From Serinibacter arcticus (GTDB lineage Bacteria > Actinomycetota > Actinomycetes > Actinomycetales > Beutenbergiaceae): a stretch of DNA of 64,000 nt. The notes under the pieces were generated by a model that was not told the origin of the DNA, searched no databases, and was given only the letters and a program-made list of their open reading frames with translations. Both the position numbers and the translations under genes were made by a program. This document shows, in pieces, positions 26,015 through 34,563 of this stretch (within the stretch, counting starts at the first letter, position 1; every line of letters begins with the position of its first letter). Location of the stretch: contig NZ_PYHR01000002.1 in assembly GCF_003121705.1 (NCBI RefSeq), positions 3,596,001-3,660,000 on the forward strand, read 5' to 3'.

Positions 26015-27429
26015 CCACGACGACGGTGCGGCCGACGGACTCGCGGGTGCCACGAGCGCCGCGGATGCCGTGGTCGGGGGCGGAGGCCGCACTGGGCGTG
26101 GCCGCCGGCGCGCTGTGCGTGCTCGGCGCCGCCGCGGCCGTTCTGCTCCTGGGCGACCGCGGGGCGATGGGCCCCGGCCTCGTCGTCGCGATCGCCGTCG
26201 GCGTCGCACTCGTGCTCGCGCTCCCGGTGCACCGGCTGCCGGCGCTCGCGCTGCTGGTCGCCGTCGCGATCCCGGTCCGCGTGCTGCCCGACCTCGCGCT
26301 GCTCTCGGTGCTCCCGCCGGCAGCGCTGGTGGTGCTCGCGTGGATGGCGCGCCGACTGCTGGACCGGGCGCGTGGCACCGGTCGCGACGCTGCCCCCACG
26401 GCCGGCTCCGCCGTCCGGGTGCTCGCGGGCCTGACGGCGGGCTGGATCCTCCTCAGCCTCCTCGCGGGCGACCACCTGCAGACCTCCGTCGCGTGGACGG
26501 CGAGCTTCGGTGTCGCCGTCCTCGCGCCGCTGCTGGTTCGCGGCGTGGCCGACGAGGCCCGTGCGCTCAAGCGCACGCTGATCGTCGGCGGCGGCCTCGC
26601 CGGTGCCTACGCCGTGCTCGAGACCATGCTCGGTCGCAACCCGGTGATCGACGTCGTCAACGCCGCCCTCGGGTTCGGCTCCGTGCAGCACTGGTCCGTC
26701 TACCGGGCCGAGGTCACCCTCGGCCACCCGCTCGCCGCCGGGACGCTGCTGGCGGTGGCCGGCGCCGCCGGTGTGCTGGAGTGGCTCGCCCGCGGGCGTC
26801 CGCGCGACGGCGTCTGGGGCGCGCTGGCCGTGGCCGGCACGGTGGCCACCGTGTCGCGCGGCTCGCTGCTCGCCCTCGTCGTCGCGCTCGGCGTCGGCAT
26901 CCTCGTGTGGCTCGTCCGCAGCCGGAACCTCAGTGGACCGCGCGCCGTCGCGCTGGCGATCGCCCTGGGCGCGGCCGGCACCCTCGTGACGACCGCCAGC
27001 GGGCTGCTCGACCGGGGGGCCTCCGCCGAGGCCGCCGCCTCGGACGCGGCCCGCGCCCGCGGCGTCGAGCTCGCGATCGCGACGGCGCGCGAGAACGGCC
27101 TGCTCGGCAGCGGTCCCGGCACCTCCGCGCTGGCGGTCGCCGAGCGGGACACCGTGACGGCGATCGAGAGCTCGGGGCTCCAGCTCCTGGTGAGCATCGG
27201 GCTCCCCGGCGCACTCCTGGTCGGGGCCCTCGTCGTCGCGGGGTCGCTCACCGCGTGGCGCGCGGGCGACGTCGCGGCCCTGGCCGCCGTCGTCGCCTAC
27301 ACGGTCTCGGTGCTCGGCTACAACGCGATCGACACCCGCCGGTCCCTGCACGTGCTGCTCGCCGTCGTGCTGATCCTCGCGGTCGGCGCGGCGGACGAGG
27401 CGCGGCAGCGGCGGGCGGTGAGCTCGTGA
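26011..27429 (+). CDS. O-antigen ligase / Wzy-type polysaccharide polymerase
   Basis: 472 residues with about eleven or twelve hydrophobic helices throughout. The Wzy_C-type region is visible at about 340-380: a loop with the segment ARENGLLGSGPGTSALAVAE resembles the conserved 'PLxGxGxG' loop of O-antigen ligase/polymerase proteins. The position between the kinase and glycosyltransferase genes, with 4-nt overlaps on both sides, supports the role of joining repeat units on the outer face of the membrane. Assignment rests on topology, context and that loop; the family diverges strongly. Confidence 0.8.
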   Translation: MTTTTVRPTDSRVPRAPRMPWSGAEAALGVAAGALCVLGAAAAVLLLGDRGAMGPGLVVAIAVGVALVLALPVHRLPALALLVAVAIPVRVLPDLALLSVLPPAALVVLAWMARRLLDRARGTGRDAAPTAGSAVRVLAGLTAGWILLSLLAGDHLQTSVAWTASFGVAVLAPLLVRGVADEARALKRTLIVGGGLAGAYAVLETMLGRNPVIDVVNAALGFGSVQHWSVYRAEVTLGHPLAAGTLLAVAGAAGVLEWLARGRPRDGVWGALAVAGTVATVSRGSLLALVVALGVGILVWLVRSRNLSGPRAVALAIALGAAGTLVTTASGLLDRGASAEAAASDAARARGVELAIATARENGLLGSGPGTSALAVAERDTVTAIESSGLQLLVSIGLPGALLVGALVVAGSLTAWRAGDVAALAAVVAYTVSVLGYNAIDTRRSLHVLLAVVLILAVGAADEARQRRAVSS

Positions 27430-28466
27430 CGAGCCGGGTGGTGCACGTCGGGGTCGTCGGTGACGTCCCCGGCGGGATGGCGCAGGTCGTCAACGAGTAC
27501 CTCACCTGGACCTTCCCCGGGTTCGAGGTCGAGGCCGTGGCCTCCACCCGGGGCCGCCACGACCCGGCGGCCCTCGTGCTCTGGCTGCGCGCCGCCGTCG
27601 TGCTCCTGGCACGGCGCGTGCGCTGCGGGCGCTCGACGATCGCGGCCTTCCACCTCTCCGAGCGCGGGTCGTTCGTGCGTGAGGGCAGCCTCGTGGTCTG
27701 GGCCCGGCTGATCGGGCTGCACGTCGCCGTCCACCTGCACGGCGCCCAGTTCGTCGAGTTCGCCGCGGCCCGGCCCGGCCTCGTCACGCGGGTCCTGGAG
27801 CGCGCCGAGCTCGTGCTCGTCCTCACCGCCGCGACGCACGACGTCGTCGCGTCGCTGCTGGGGAGCCGGTCCGGGGTGCGCGTGGTGCGGATCTCCAACG
27901 CCGTGGCGCTGCCCCCCGAGGCCGGGGAGAAGGAGGACGTCGTGCTGTTCGGCGGCGAGATCGGTCACCGCAAGGGCGTCGACGTGCTGCTGCGAGCCTG
28001 GGACGCGATCCCCGCGAACGACCGCGCCGGCTGGCGGCTGCGGCTGCTCGGACCGCGCGCGATGACGCTGGCACCGGCCGACCTCGGCGGCGACGTCGAG
28101 CTGCTGCCCCCCGTGGGGCGGCGGGCGATGGCGCTCGAGCAGTCGCGGGCGGCCGTCGCCGTCCTGCCCTCGCGCGACGAGGCGCTGCCGATGTTCCTCG
28201 TGGAGTCGATGGCGCACGGCTGCGCCGTGGTCGCGACGCCGGTGGGCGAGGTGGCCGCGCTGCTCGAGAACGGCGCCGGGACCCTGGTGGCCGTCGACGA
28301 CGCGGACGGACTCGCGCGCGCCCTCGCCGACCTCATGACGCAGGACCGACGACGGGGCGAGGCCGGCCGCGCCGCCCGCGCCCGCATCGCGGCCCGGCAC
28401 GACGCCGTCCGCGTCGCGCGCGACCTCACCGAGCACTGGACCCATCTCCTGGAGGAGCCGGCATGA
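27426..28466 (+). CDS. Glycosyltransferase family 4-like, GT-B fold
   Basis: 346 residues from a GTG overlapping the polymerase stop. The N-terminal half has the glycine-rich loop GDVPGGMAQVVNEYL of GT4-type enzymes; the C-terminal half has LFGGEIGHRKGVDVLLRAW (the usual 'GRL...KG' donor-domain entry) and the nucleotide-sugar site PSRDEALPMFLVESMAHGCA, with the EALP-x7-E arrangement of the EX7E motif. Cytosolic or membrane-associated; transfers a sugar onto the lipid-linked repeat unit. Donor and acceptor cannot be told from sequence. Confidence 0.88.
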   Translation: MTSRVVHVGVVGDVPGGMAQVVNEYLTWTFPGFEVEAVASTRGRHDPAALVLWLRAAVVLLARRVRCGRSTIAAFHLSERGSFVREGSLVVWARLIGLHVAVHLHGAQFVEFAAARPGLVTRVLERAELVLVLTAATHDVVASLLGSRSGVRVVRISNAVALPPEAGEKEDVVLFGGEIGHRKGVDVLLRAWDAIPANDRAGWRLRLLGPRAMTLAPADLGGDVELLPPVGRRAMALEQSRAAVAVLPSRDEALPMFLVESMAHGCAVVATPVGEVAALLENGAGTLVAVDDADGLARALADLMTQDRRRGEAGRAARARIAARHDAVRVARDLTEHWTHLLEEPA

Positions 28467-29410
28467 GCATCCTCGGCCTGACGAACCGCCGCGTCGCCCT
28501 CGTGGCGTCGACGGGCGGCCACCTCGAGGAGCTCGTGCGGCTCCGACCGCGCCTGGACGTGGCGCCCGACCCGCTGTGGGTCACCTTCGACACCCCGCAG
28601 TCGCGCTCGCTCCTCGCGGGGGAGCGGGTCGCCTACGTGCCCTACGTCGCCCCGCGCGACGTCGGCGGCGTGCTGCGCGCGGCCCACGCCCTGCGCGGTC
28701 CGCTGCGGCAGCGCGACGTCGAGGCCATCGTCTCCACCGGTGCGGCCGTGGCGCTCGCCGCGCTGCCGCAGGCCCGGTCCGACCAGCGCGCGATCTACGT
28801 CGAGAGCGTGAGCCGGTTCGACGGCCCCTCGCTCACCGGGCGGCTCCTGCAGCGGCTGCCCGGCGTCGAGCTGCACTCCCAGCACCCCGACTGGGTGAGC
28901 GGCCGCTGGCAGCACGCGTTCTCGCTGCTCGAGGACTACCGGTCGCAGCCGGTCGCGCCGGTCGACCGACCGCTGCGGGTCCTCGTGACGCTCGGCACGA
29001 TCCGGCCCTACCGCTTCGACGCCCTCCTGGACGCCGTCGAGCGGATGGCCGGCGACCTCGGCGAGATCGTGTGGCAGACCGGGGCGACGGACGGCCGGGA
29101 CCTCACGGGAGCGGAGCGGACGCTGATGCCGTCGGAGGAGTTCGACGCCGCGGTGCGCCGCGCCGACGTCGTCGTCAGCCACGCGGGGGTCGGGTCGGCG
29201 CTGCGCGCGCTCGACCTGGGCCGCGTCCCCGTGCTCGTCCCGCGTCGCGCCTCCCGCCACGAGCACGTCGACGACCACCAGGCCCAGATCGCCCGCCTCC
29301 TCGCCTCGCGCGGACTGGCGGTCGACGTCGAGGCCCCCGACCTCACGATGGACCACCTGCGCCGGGCGGGCGCGCTGACGGTGTCCTCGCCGGCCAGGGC
29401 CGCGGCATGA
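28463..29410 (+). CDS. Alg14-Alg13-like fused glycosyltransferase (EpsEF/PssDE type)
   Basis: 315 residues. Residues 10-150 resemble the Alg14/PssD membrane-anchoring half (VALVASTGGHLEELVRLRP, then EAIVSTGAAVALAALP and IYVESVSRFDGPSLTGRL). Residues 170-300 resemble the Alg13/PssE catalytic half (LRVLVTLGTIRPYRFDALL, VVSHAGVGSALRAL, and PVLVPRRASRHEHVDDHQ). In many bacteria these are two proteins; here they form a single chain. The products usually add the second sugar, often glucuronate or galactose, to the lipid-linked primer, consistent with ugd in the locus. 4-nt overlaps on both sides. Confidence 0.88.
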   Translation: MSILGLTNRRVALVASTGGHLEELVRLRPRLDVAPDPLWVTFDTPQSRSLLAGERVAYVPYVAPRDVGGVLRAAHALRGPLRQRDVEAIVSTGAAVALAALPQARSDQRAIYVESVSRFDGPSLTGRLLQRLPGVELHSQHPDWVSGRWQHAFSLLEDYRSQPVAPVDRPLRVLVTLGTIRPYRFDALLDAVERMAGDLGEIVWQTGATDGRDLTGAERTLMPSEEFDAAVRRADVVVSHAGVGSALRALDLGRVPVLVPRRASRHEHVDDHQAQIARLLASRGLAVDVEAPDLTMDHLRRAGALTVSSPARAAA

Positions 29411-30420
29411 CCGCCGGCTCCCTCGCGTGGCTCACCGTCGTGCTGCCGCTGCACGACGCCGCTGCCTACGTCGACGACGTCCTGGTCCGGGTGGGCCGGC
29501 TGGCGGACGCCGGTGCCGAGGTGCTCGTGGTCGACGACGGCAGCCGCGACACCACCGGCGCCTCGGTCGGCGCGGCGGCGGCCGCCCACCCCGGCGTGGT
29601 CGCGGTGCTGCTTGAGGAGAACGTCGGGGTGGCGCGCGCCCGCAACGTCGCGCTCGGGCGCGCCACCCGCGAGTACGTCTGGCTGGTGGACGGCGACGAC
29701 GTGTGGGCGCCCGACGTCGTGGACCTGCTGACGCGGGTCCGAGGCGAGGACGGCGCCGACGTGATCGCGTTCGGGGCCGACCGGTGCGGCACCGACGGCC
29801 GGCTCCGCCGCGCCGACACGTTCGCGGCGCCCGGGCTCTACTCCCGCGAGGAGGCTCTGTCGCTGCTGGCCTCCGGCGGTCTGCACGGCTTCCTCTGGAG
29901 CAAGCTCGTCCGGCGCGCGGTGCTCCCGCCCGACCCGTTCCCCGCCACCCGCTCGCAGTCGGACTTCGTCGGGGTCGTGGCGATCCTGGACCGGAGCTCC
30001 TCCGTGCGCGTCGTCGGGGAGACGCTCTACCGCCACGTCGAGCGCGACGGCTCCATCACGCGCTCGCGCGCCGCCGACGCGTCCAACCTGCTCCGTGCCC
30101 ACGACGCGCTGCTGGCGGTCGCCGATCTGACCGAGGCGGAACGTCGGGCGTTCTCGCTCTGGTTCTACCTCGCCCCGTCCGTGGCCACGGCCCTGCGGAC
30201 CGAGGCGGACGACGCGGAGGTGGCGCGCCTGGTGGGCGACCTGCGCGCGGCGACCACCTGGCGCGACGTGGCCCTGGCCGCCCCGGCCCACCCCCGCGCC
30301 GCGGCGGTGACGGGCGCCGTGCGGCTGCTCGGCCCTGCCTTCCCACCGATCTACCGGCGCCTGCGCCAGGGGCGTGCCGCGCTCCGTCGCGGCGTCACCT
30401 CGAGAGGACCCCACCGATGA
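29407..30420 (+). CDS. Glycosyltransferase family 2 (GT-A)
   Basis: 337 residues. GT2 hallmarks: WLTVVLPLHDAAAYVDDVL at the N-terminus, VLVVDDGSRDTTG at 40-52, ENVGVARARNVAL and the DXD-type metal site VDGDD at about residue 98. The second half is helical with aromatic residues (SLWFYLAPS), ending in a basic tail (YRRLRQGRAALRRG) likely to touch the membrane. Inverting sugar transfer is expected; donor unknown. 4-nt overlaps with both neighbours. Confidence 0.9.
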   Translation: MTAGSLAWLTVVLPLHDAAAYVDDVLVRVGRLADAGAEVLVVDDGSRDTTGASVGAAAAAHPGVVAVLLEENVGVARARNVALGRATREYVWLVDGDDVWAPDVVDLLTRVRGEDGADVIAFGADRCGTDGRLRRADTFAAPGLYSREEALSLLASGGLHGFLWSKLVRRAVLPPDPFPATRSQSDFVGVVAILDRSSSVRVVGETLYRHVERDGSITRSRAADASNLLRAHDALLAVADLTEAERRAFSLWFYLAPSVATALRTEADDAEVARLVGDLRAATTWRDVALAAPAHPRAAAVTGAVRLLGPAFPPIYRRLRQGRAALRRGVTSRGPHR

Positions 30421-31514
30421 CCCGAGTACTGCTGGTGACCTCGTCGCTCCACGGCGGCGGCGCCGAGTTCGTCGCGCGCACCTGGATCGACTGGCTCACC
30501 CAGCGCGGGGCCGCCACGGCCGTCGCGCTGCTGAGCGACACGAAGGGGCGCGACGACCTGGACCCCCGGATCGCCGTGCACGACGACGCCGCGGGTCAGC
30601 GCCCCGCCGAGGCGGTCCGCTCGTTGCGCCGGGTGATCGACCGCGTGCGCCCGAGCGTCGTGCTGAGCCTCCAGACCCACCCGAACCTCTGGGCGCTCGC
30701 GGCCGTCGCGTCCATCCCGAGCGCGAGCCGCCCCGCCGTCGTCATCAGCGAGCGCAACCTCGTCTCGCTCGGGCTGGCGGGGTCCTCCCCGACGCACCGG
30801 GCCAAGGTGCTGGCCGCGAAGGCGAGCTACCGACGCGCCGATCGCGTCATCGCGATCAGCCACCCGGTCGCCGGCGAGCTCGTCTCGGCGTTCGGCGTCA
30901 CCGGGCGACGCTGCGTCGTCGTCCCCAACCCGGCGACGGCGAAGGTCACGGTGCGCCACGAGCCGTGGATCGCCGAGCGACCGGTGCTGCGCCTGGTCCT
31001 GCCGGCGCGCATCGTCGAGCAGAAGCGACCCCTGCTCGCCGTGCACGTGGCGAGCGTCCTGGCCCGGCGGGGCTACGACGTCGAGCTGATCACGTTCGGA
31101 ACCGGGCCCCAGGAGGCGGCCATGACCAGGCTCGCGGGCGAGGTCGGCGTGCGGCTGTCGCACCGCGGCTGGGTGGAGGCCTGGTTCGACGCGGCACCGC
31201 GCGACGCGATCGTCCTGCTGCCCTCCCTGCGCGAGGGCTTCGGGAATGTGCTCGTCGAGGCCGCCGCCGTCGGACTGCCGGCCGTGGCGGTCTCGGGAGC
31301 ACTCGGCGTCGCGGACGCCGTCGTGCCCGGGGTCACCGGGCAGCTGGCCCTGGACGACGACCCCGAGTCGATCGCCGACGCCGTCCTGGCCGCGGCGCCC
31401 CTGCGGGTGCGGGGCATCGACGGCTGGCTGGAGCGGTTCTCGGTCCCCACCAGCGGGGCGCTCCTGGAGCGCGTGCTCGCCGGCGCCGAGGCCGAGCGGA
31501 GGGCGAACCGATGA
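30417..31514 (+). CDS. Glycosyltransferase family 4 (GT-B)
   Basis: 365 residues. N-terminal LVTSSLHGGGAEFVARTW is the acceptor-domain glycine loop; the second half has RLVLPARIVEQKRPLLAVHVA (donor domain entry), the strand ELITFGTGPQE, and the EX7E site in LPSLREGFGNVLVEAAAVGLP. A retaining GT4 activity on the growing repeat unit is expected. Tightly packed in the operon by 4-nt overlaps. Confidence 0.9.
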   Translation: MTRVLLVTSSLHGGGAEFVARTWIDWLTQRGAATAVALLSDTKGRDDLDPRIAVHDDAAGQRPAEAVRSLRRVIDRVRPSVVLSLQTHPNLWALAAVASIPSASRPAVVISERNLVSLGLAGSSPTHRAKVLAAKASYRRADRVIAISHPVAGELVSAFGVTGRRCVVVPNPATAKVTVRHEPWIAERPVLRLVLPARIVEQKRPLLAVHVASVLARRGYDVELITFGTGPQEAAMTRLAGEVGVRLSHRGWVEAWFDAAPRDAIVLLPSLREGFGNVLVEAAAVGLPAVAVSGALGVADAVVPGVTGQLALDDDPESIADAVLAAAPLRVRGIDGWLERFSVPTSGALLERVLAGAEAERRANR

Positions 31515-32578
31515 GCGTGTGGGTCTCGGTCCCGGGACAGGTCGACAACGTCGGGGACACCGTGCTGCGCCGGGGGCTGCTCGAGGCGCTGCGGCCGCTC
31601 GGCACGCTCCACGTGTTCGTCGGCGACCACGACGACGCCTACTGCACCGGGCTGCGGCTGCGGCCCGAGGACGTCGTGCACCGGTCGGTCCCCGCGTGGC
31701 GCCGCGACGTCGCGCGCGCCGTGCTGTCGGGTCGCGCCACCTACGCCTACAACGCGGGGGAGATGATCGTCGACCGCCGCTACGTCGCCTCCTACGCCCG
31801 ATTCGCCCCGCTGCTGGCCGCCGGTCGGCTGCGGGGCGGCCGCGCCGTCCACACGGGGTTCGGCATCCGCGCGAGCAACCCGCGCTGGAACTGGGCCCTG
31901 CGGGCGGCGCTCGCCCCCGTCGACGTCGTCACGTGGCGCGACCCGGTCAGCGCCGAGACCATCCGTCGGGGCCGGGTCACCCCGGACTGGGCCTTCCGCG
32001 AGGGGGCGTCCACCGCCGAGCTCGAGGGGTTCGCGGCCCAGACCCGGCGACCGGCGCTCGGCATCGCGCTGCGCTACGACCGGCCCGCCCCCACCCCGGC
32101 CTGGGTCCGCGCGGTCGGCGAGCACGCCGAGGCGGCCGGCTACGAGGTCGTCGTGCTCGCCCAGATCGCCCGGGACTCGCCCCGGGCCCAGGAGCTCGCG
32201 GACGCGCTCGACGGCGTCGCGGTGACGTGGGACGGTCCCGAGCACCTGCCCCAGGAGGAGCGGCTGCGCGAGGCCTACCGCCGCTGCGACGTCGTGATCA
32301 GCGACCGGCTGCACGCGCTCGTCATCGCGGCGACGGAGGGCGCCCTGCCGCTCGCGCTGGCCGATGCGCCCGGCGACAAGACGGTCCGGACGCTCGCGGC
32401 GGTGGGCCTCGGCGAGCACGCCGTCGACCGTCGCGGGAGCGAGGACGTCGCCGTCCTGGGGACGGCCGTGACCGCGGCCTCGGCCGCCCGGGCCGGGACG
32501 ATGGCGCGCGTGGTCGAGGCCCGGCGTCGGCTCGACGACCTCGCGCAGCAGCTGCTCACCCTGCGGTCGCCCCGGTGA
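31511..32578 (+). CDS. Polysaccharide pyruvyl transferase family protein
   Basis: 355 residues. The N-terminus WVSVPGQVDNVGDTVLRRGLL has the G-N-x-GD pattern of the CsaB/WcaK pyruvyl-transferase family; the C-terminal half has the matching GT-B-like donor region, with CDVVISDRLHALVIAATEGALPLAL containing the conserved SxRLH motif. These enzymes add a pyruvate ketal from phosphoenolpyruvate to a sugar of the polymer, giving negative charge. Sits between GT4 and flippase genes with 4-nt overlaps. Confidence 0.88.
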   Translation: MSVWVSVPGQVDNVGDTVLRRGLLEALRPLGTLHVFVGDHDDAYCTGLRLRPEDVVHRSVPAWRRDVARAVLSGRATYAYNAGEMIVDRRYVASYARFAPLLAAGRLRGGRAVHTGFGIRASNPRWNWALRAALAPVDVVTWRDPVSAETIRRGRVTPDWAFREGASTAELEGFAAQTRRPALGIALRYDRPAPTPAWVRAVGEHAEAAGYEVVVLAQIARDSPRAQELADALDGVAVTWDGPEHLPQEERLREAYRRCDVVISDRLHALVIAATEGALPLALADAPGDKTVRTLAAVGLGEHAVDRRGSEDVAVLGTAVTAASAARAGTMARVVEARRRLDDLAQQLLTLRSPR

Positions 32579-34041
32579 CCTCGCTCGCCACCCGCACCGT
32601 CCGCGGGGCCGCCGTCACCCTCGTGGGGCAGTGGCTCCGGTTCGCCGTCCAGCTCGCCTCGATCGTCGTGCTGGCGCGGTTGCTGCTGCCCGCCGACTAC
32701 GGCCTCGTGTCGATGGTGACGGCGGTGGCGGGGGTGGCGATGTTCCTCAGCGACTTCGGTCTCTCGACGGCGTCGATCCAGGCGCGCACCCTCGACCAGT
32801 TCCAACGCTCGAACCTGTTCTGGTTGAACGCCGCGCTGGGCACGCTGCTCGCGCTCGGGGTGCTGGCCCTGGCGGCCCCGTTGGCGGCGCTCTACGGCCA
32901 CCCGGAGGTCGAGCGGGTGACCCAGGTGCTCGCCGGGACCTACCTCCTCAACGCGCTCGGCGCCCAGTTCCGGGCGCACGCGGTGCGCGCGATGCGGTTC
33001 CGTGCTCTGGCCGCCGTGGACGTCATCAGCCAGGTGGCGGCGTTCGGTGTCGCGCTGGGTCTGGCGCTCTCCGGGGCCGGCTACTGGGCGCTGGTGGGAC
33101 AGATGGTCACGCTCTCGGTCGTCACGCTGGTGGCCGTCGTGGTCGCGGCGCGGTGGTGGCCCGGACTGCCGAACCGGCGAGGGGACGTTCGGGCGATGCT
33201 GGGCATCGGCGCGAGCTGGATGGGCACGCAGGTCGTCACGTACGCCAGCACGAACGTCGACTCGATCATCATCGGGTCGGTCGCGGGGGCCGGTCCGCTC
33301 GGGGTCTACGACCGCGCCTACCAGATCTTCCGGATGCCGCTGCTGCAGATCGCTGCCCCGATGACGCGCGTGGCGATGCCCGTGCTCTCGCGGCTGAACG
33401 GGACCGATCGGTTCGAGCCGTACGTGCGCCGGGCGCAGACCCTGCTGTCCTCCGTGCTCGGCGGCGCGTTCCTGGTGGCCGCCGGGGCGGCCGAGCCGCT
33501 GATGGCGATCGTGCTCGGCCCGGGGTGGGGCGAGTCCAGCACGATCTTCCGGGTCCTCGCGATCGGCGGCGCCTTCCAGGCCATCGCCTACGTCTACTCG
33601 TGGGTGTTTCTCGCGCGCGGTCGCACGGGCCTGCAGCTGCGCTGCACCCTGGTGGCTCGCGCCGCCATGATCGGGCTGATGCTGCTCGGGATCGCGTGGG
33701 GGGTGATCGGCGTCGCGTGGGCCGTCACGGCCGGACTGGCGCTGAGCTGGGCGATCATGACGTTCTGGGCGATGCCCCGGCTCGACGTCGCCGTCACCCC
33801 GCTCCTGCTGGCGGCGTTCCGTCCGCTGCTCGTGTTCGTCGCCGCCCTCGGGGCGATGCTCGCGGTGGAGCCGCTCGTGACCGAGATGGCCGCGGCCGCA
33901 CGGCTCGGGGTGCTGCTCGGCGTGGCCGTCGTGGTGGTGGCGCTCGCCGTCGCCCTCGTGCGCCCCGTCCGCGCCGACGCGCTCGAGATCCTCCACACCG
34001 TGCGACGCGTGCGTCGCGGCGACGGGGCCACCACCCCCTGA
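32575..34041 (+). CDS. Wzx-type oligosaccharide flippase
   Basis: 488 residues from a GTG overlapping the pyruvyl transferase stop. About twelve to fourteen hydrophobic segments with the MATE/MOP entry VGQWLRFAVQLASIVVLARLLLP, then DYGLVSMVTAVAGVAMFLSD and the mid-protein VYDRAYQIFRMPL, typical of the 'lipopolysaccharide biosynthesis protein' branch of the PST family. It should move the lipid-linked repeat unit to the outer face for Wzy. It is the last gene of the ten-gene operon; no clear hairpin follows, only 90 bp before the MarR gene. Confidence 0.9.
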   Translation: MTSLATRTVRGAAVTLVGQWLRFAVQLASIVVLARLLLPADYGLVSMVTAVAGVAMFLSDFGLSTASIQARTLDQFQRSNLFWLNAALGTLLALGVLALAAPLAALYGHPEVERVTQVLAGTYLLNALGAQFRAHAVRAMRFRALAAVDVISQVAAFGVALGLALSGAGYWALVGQMVTLSVVTLVAVVVAARWWPGLPNRRGDVRAMLGIGASWMGTQVVTYASTNVDSIIIGSVAGAGPLGVYDRAYQIFRMPLLQIAAPMTRVAMPVLSRLNGTDRFEPYVRRAQTLLSSVLGGAFLVAAGAAEPLMAIVLGPGWGESSTIFRVLAIGGAFQAIAYVYSWVFLARGRTGLQLRCTLVARAAMIGLMLLGIAWGVIGVAWAVTAGLALSWAIMTFWAMPRLDVAVTPLLLAAFRPLLVFVAALGAMLAVEPLVTEMAAAARLGVLLGVAVVVVALAVALVRPVRADALEILHTVRRVRRGDGATTP

Positions 34042-34095
34042 CCGGTCTCGCGCGGTCCTGGTGGGGACGCCTCGCCTCCGGCGCACGCCAATGCC

Positions 34096-34124
34096 GTTAC
34101 TTACGCTAACTAACTACCTAGACT
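34096..34124 (+). promoter_or_regulatory. Promoter and candidate operator of the marR-MFS operon
   Basis: An imperfect palindrome GTTACTTA-cgc-TAACTAAC (34096-34114, one mismatch) overlaps the expected -35/spacer, and a -10-like TAGACT follows at 34119-34124. The GTG start is 8 nt further on, so the transcript is probably leaderless. The palindrome is a natural site for autorepression by the MarR protein. Confidence 0.55.
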
Positions 34125-34131
34125 GGGTGCC

Positions 34132-34563
34132 GTGCCCGACACCCCCGACGCCACCGACGAGCTCGCCTCGCAGCTGCGGCGCGCCATCCTCGTGACCTCC
34201 CGCCGACTGCGCGCGGAACGCGTCGGCGACGTCACGCTGGGCCAGTACTCCGTCATGGCACGCCTCCTGGAGGAGGGGTCGGCCACCCCGTCGGACCTCG
34301 CCGCCCTCGAGCGCGTCGCCGCCCCCTCGATGACGCGCACCGTCCGGTGCCTCGAGGACGCGGGCTACGTCACCAGGGCCGAGCACCCCGACGACCGTCG
34401 GGCGATCCTGCTGACCCTCACCGACGCGGGGCACGAGGTCATCCGCGAGACCCGCCGCCGTCGCACCGTCTGGCTCGCCCAGCGCCTGGACTCCCTCACC
34501 GCCGACGAGCTGGACACGCTCGCGGCCGCCGCCGACATCCTGAGGAGGATCGCCACCCAGTGA
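34132..34563 (+). CDS. MarR-family transcriptional regulator
   Basis: 143 residues, winged helix-turn-helix: LGQYSVMARLLEEGSATPSDLAALE (helix-turn-helix), SMTRTVRCLEDAGYVTRAEHPDDRRAI with the conserved wing DDRRA. N- and C-terminal helices give the dimer interface. It probably represses its own operon, which continues with the MFS exporter through a 4-nt overlap (GTGA). Ligand unknown. Start GTG at 34132. Confidence 0.92.
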   Translation: MPDTPDATDELASQLRRAILVTSRRLRAERVGDVTLGQYSVMARLLEEGSATPSDLAALERVAAPSMTRTVRCLEDAGYVTRAEHPDDRRAILLTLTDAGHEVIRETRRRRTVWLAQRLDSLTADELDTLAAAADILRRIATQ

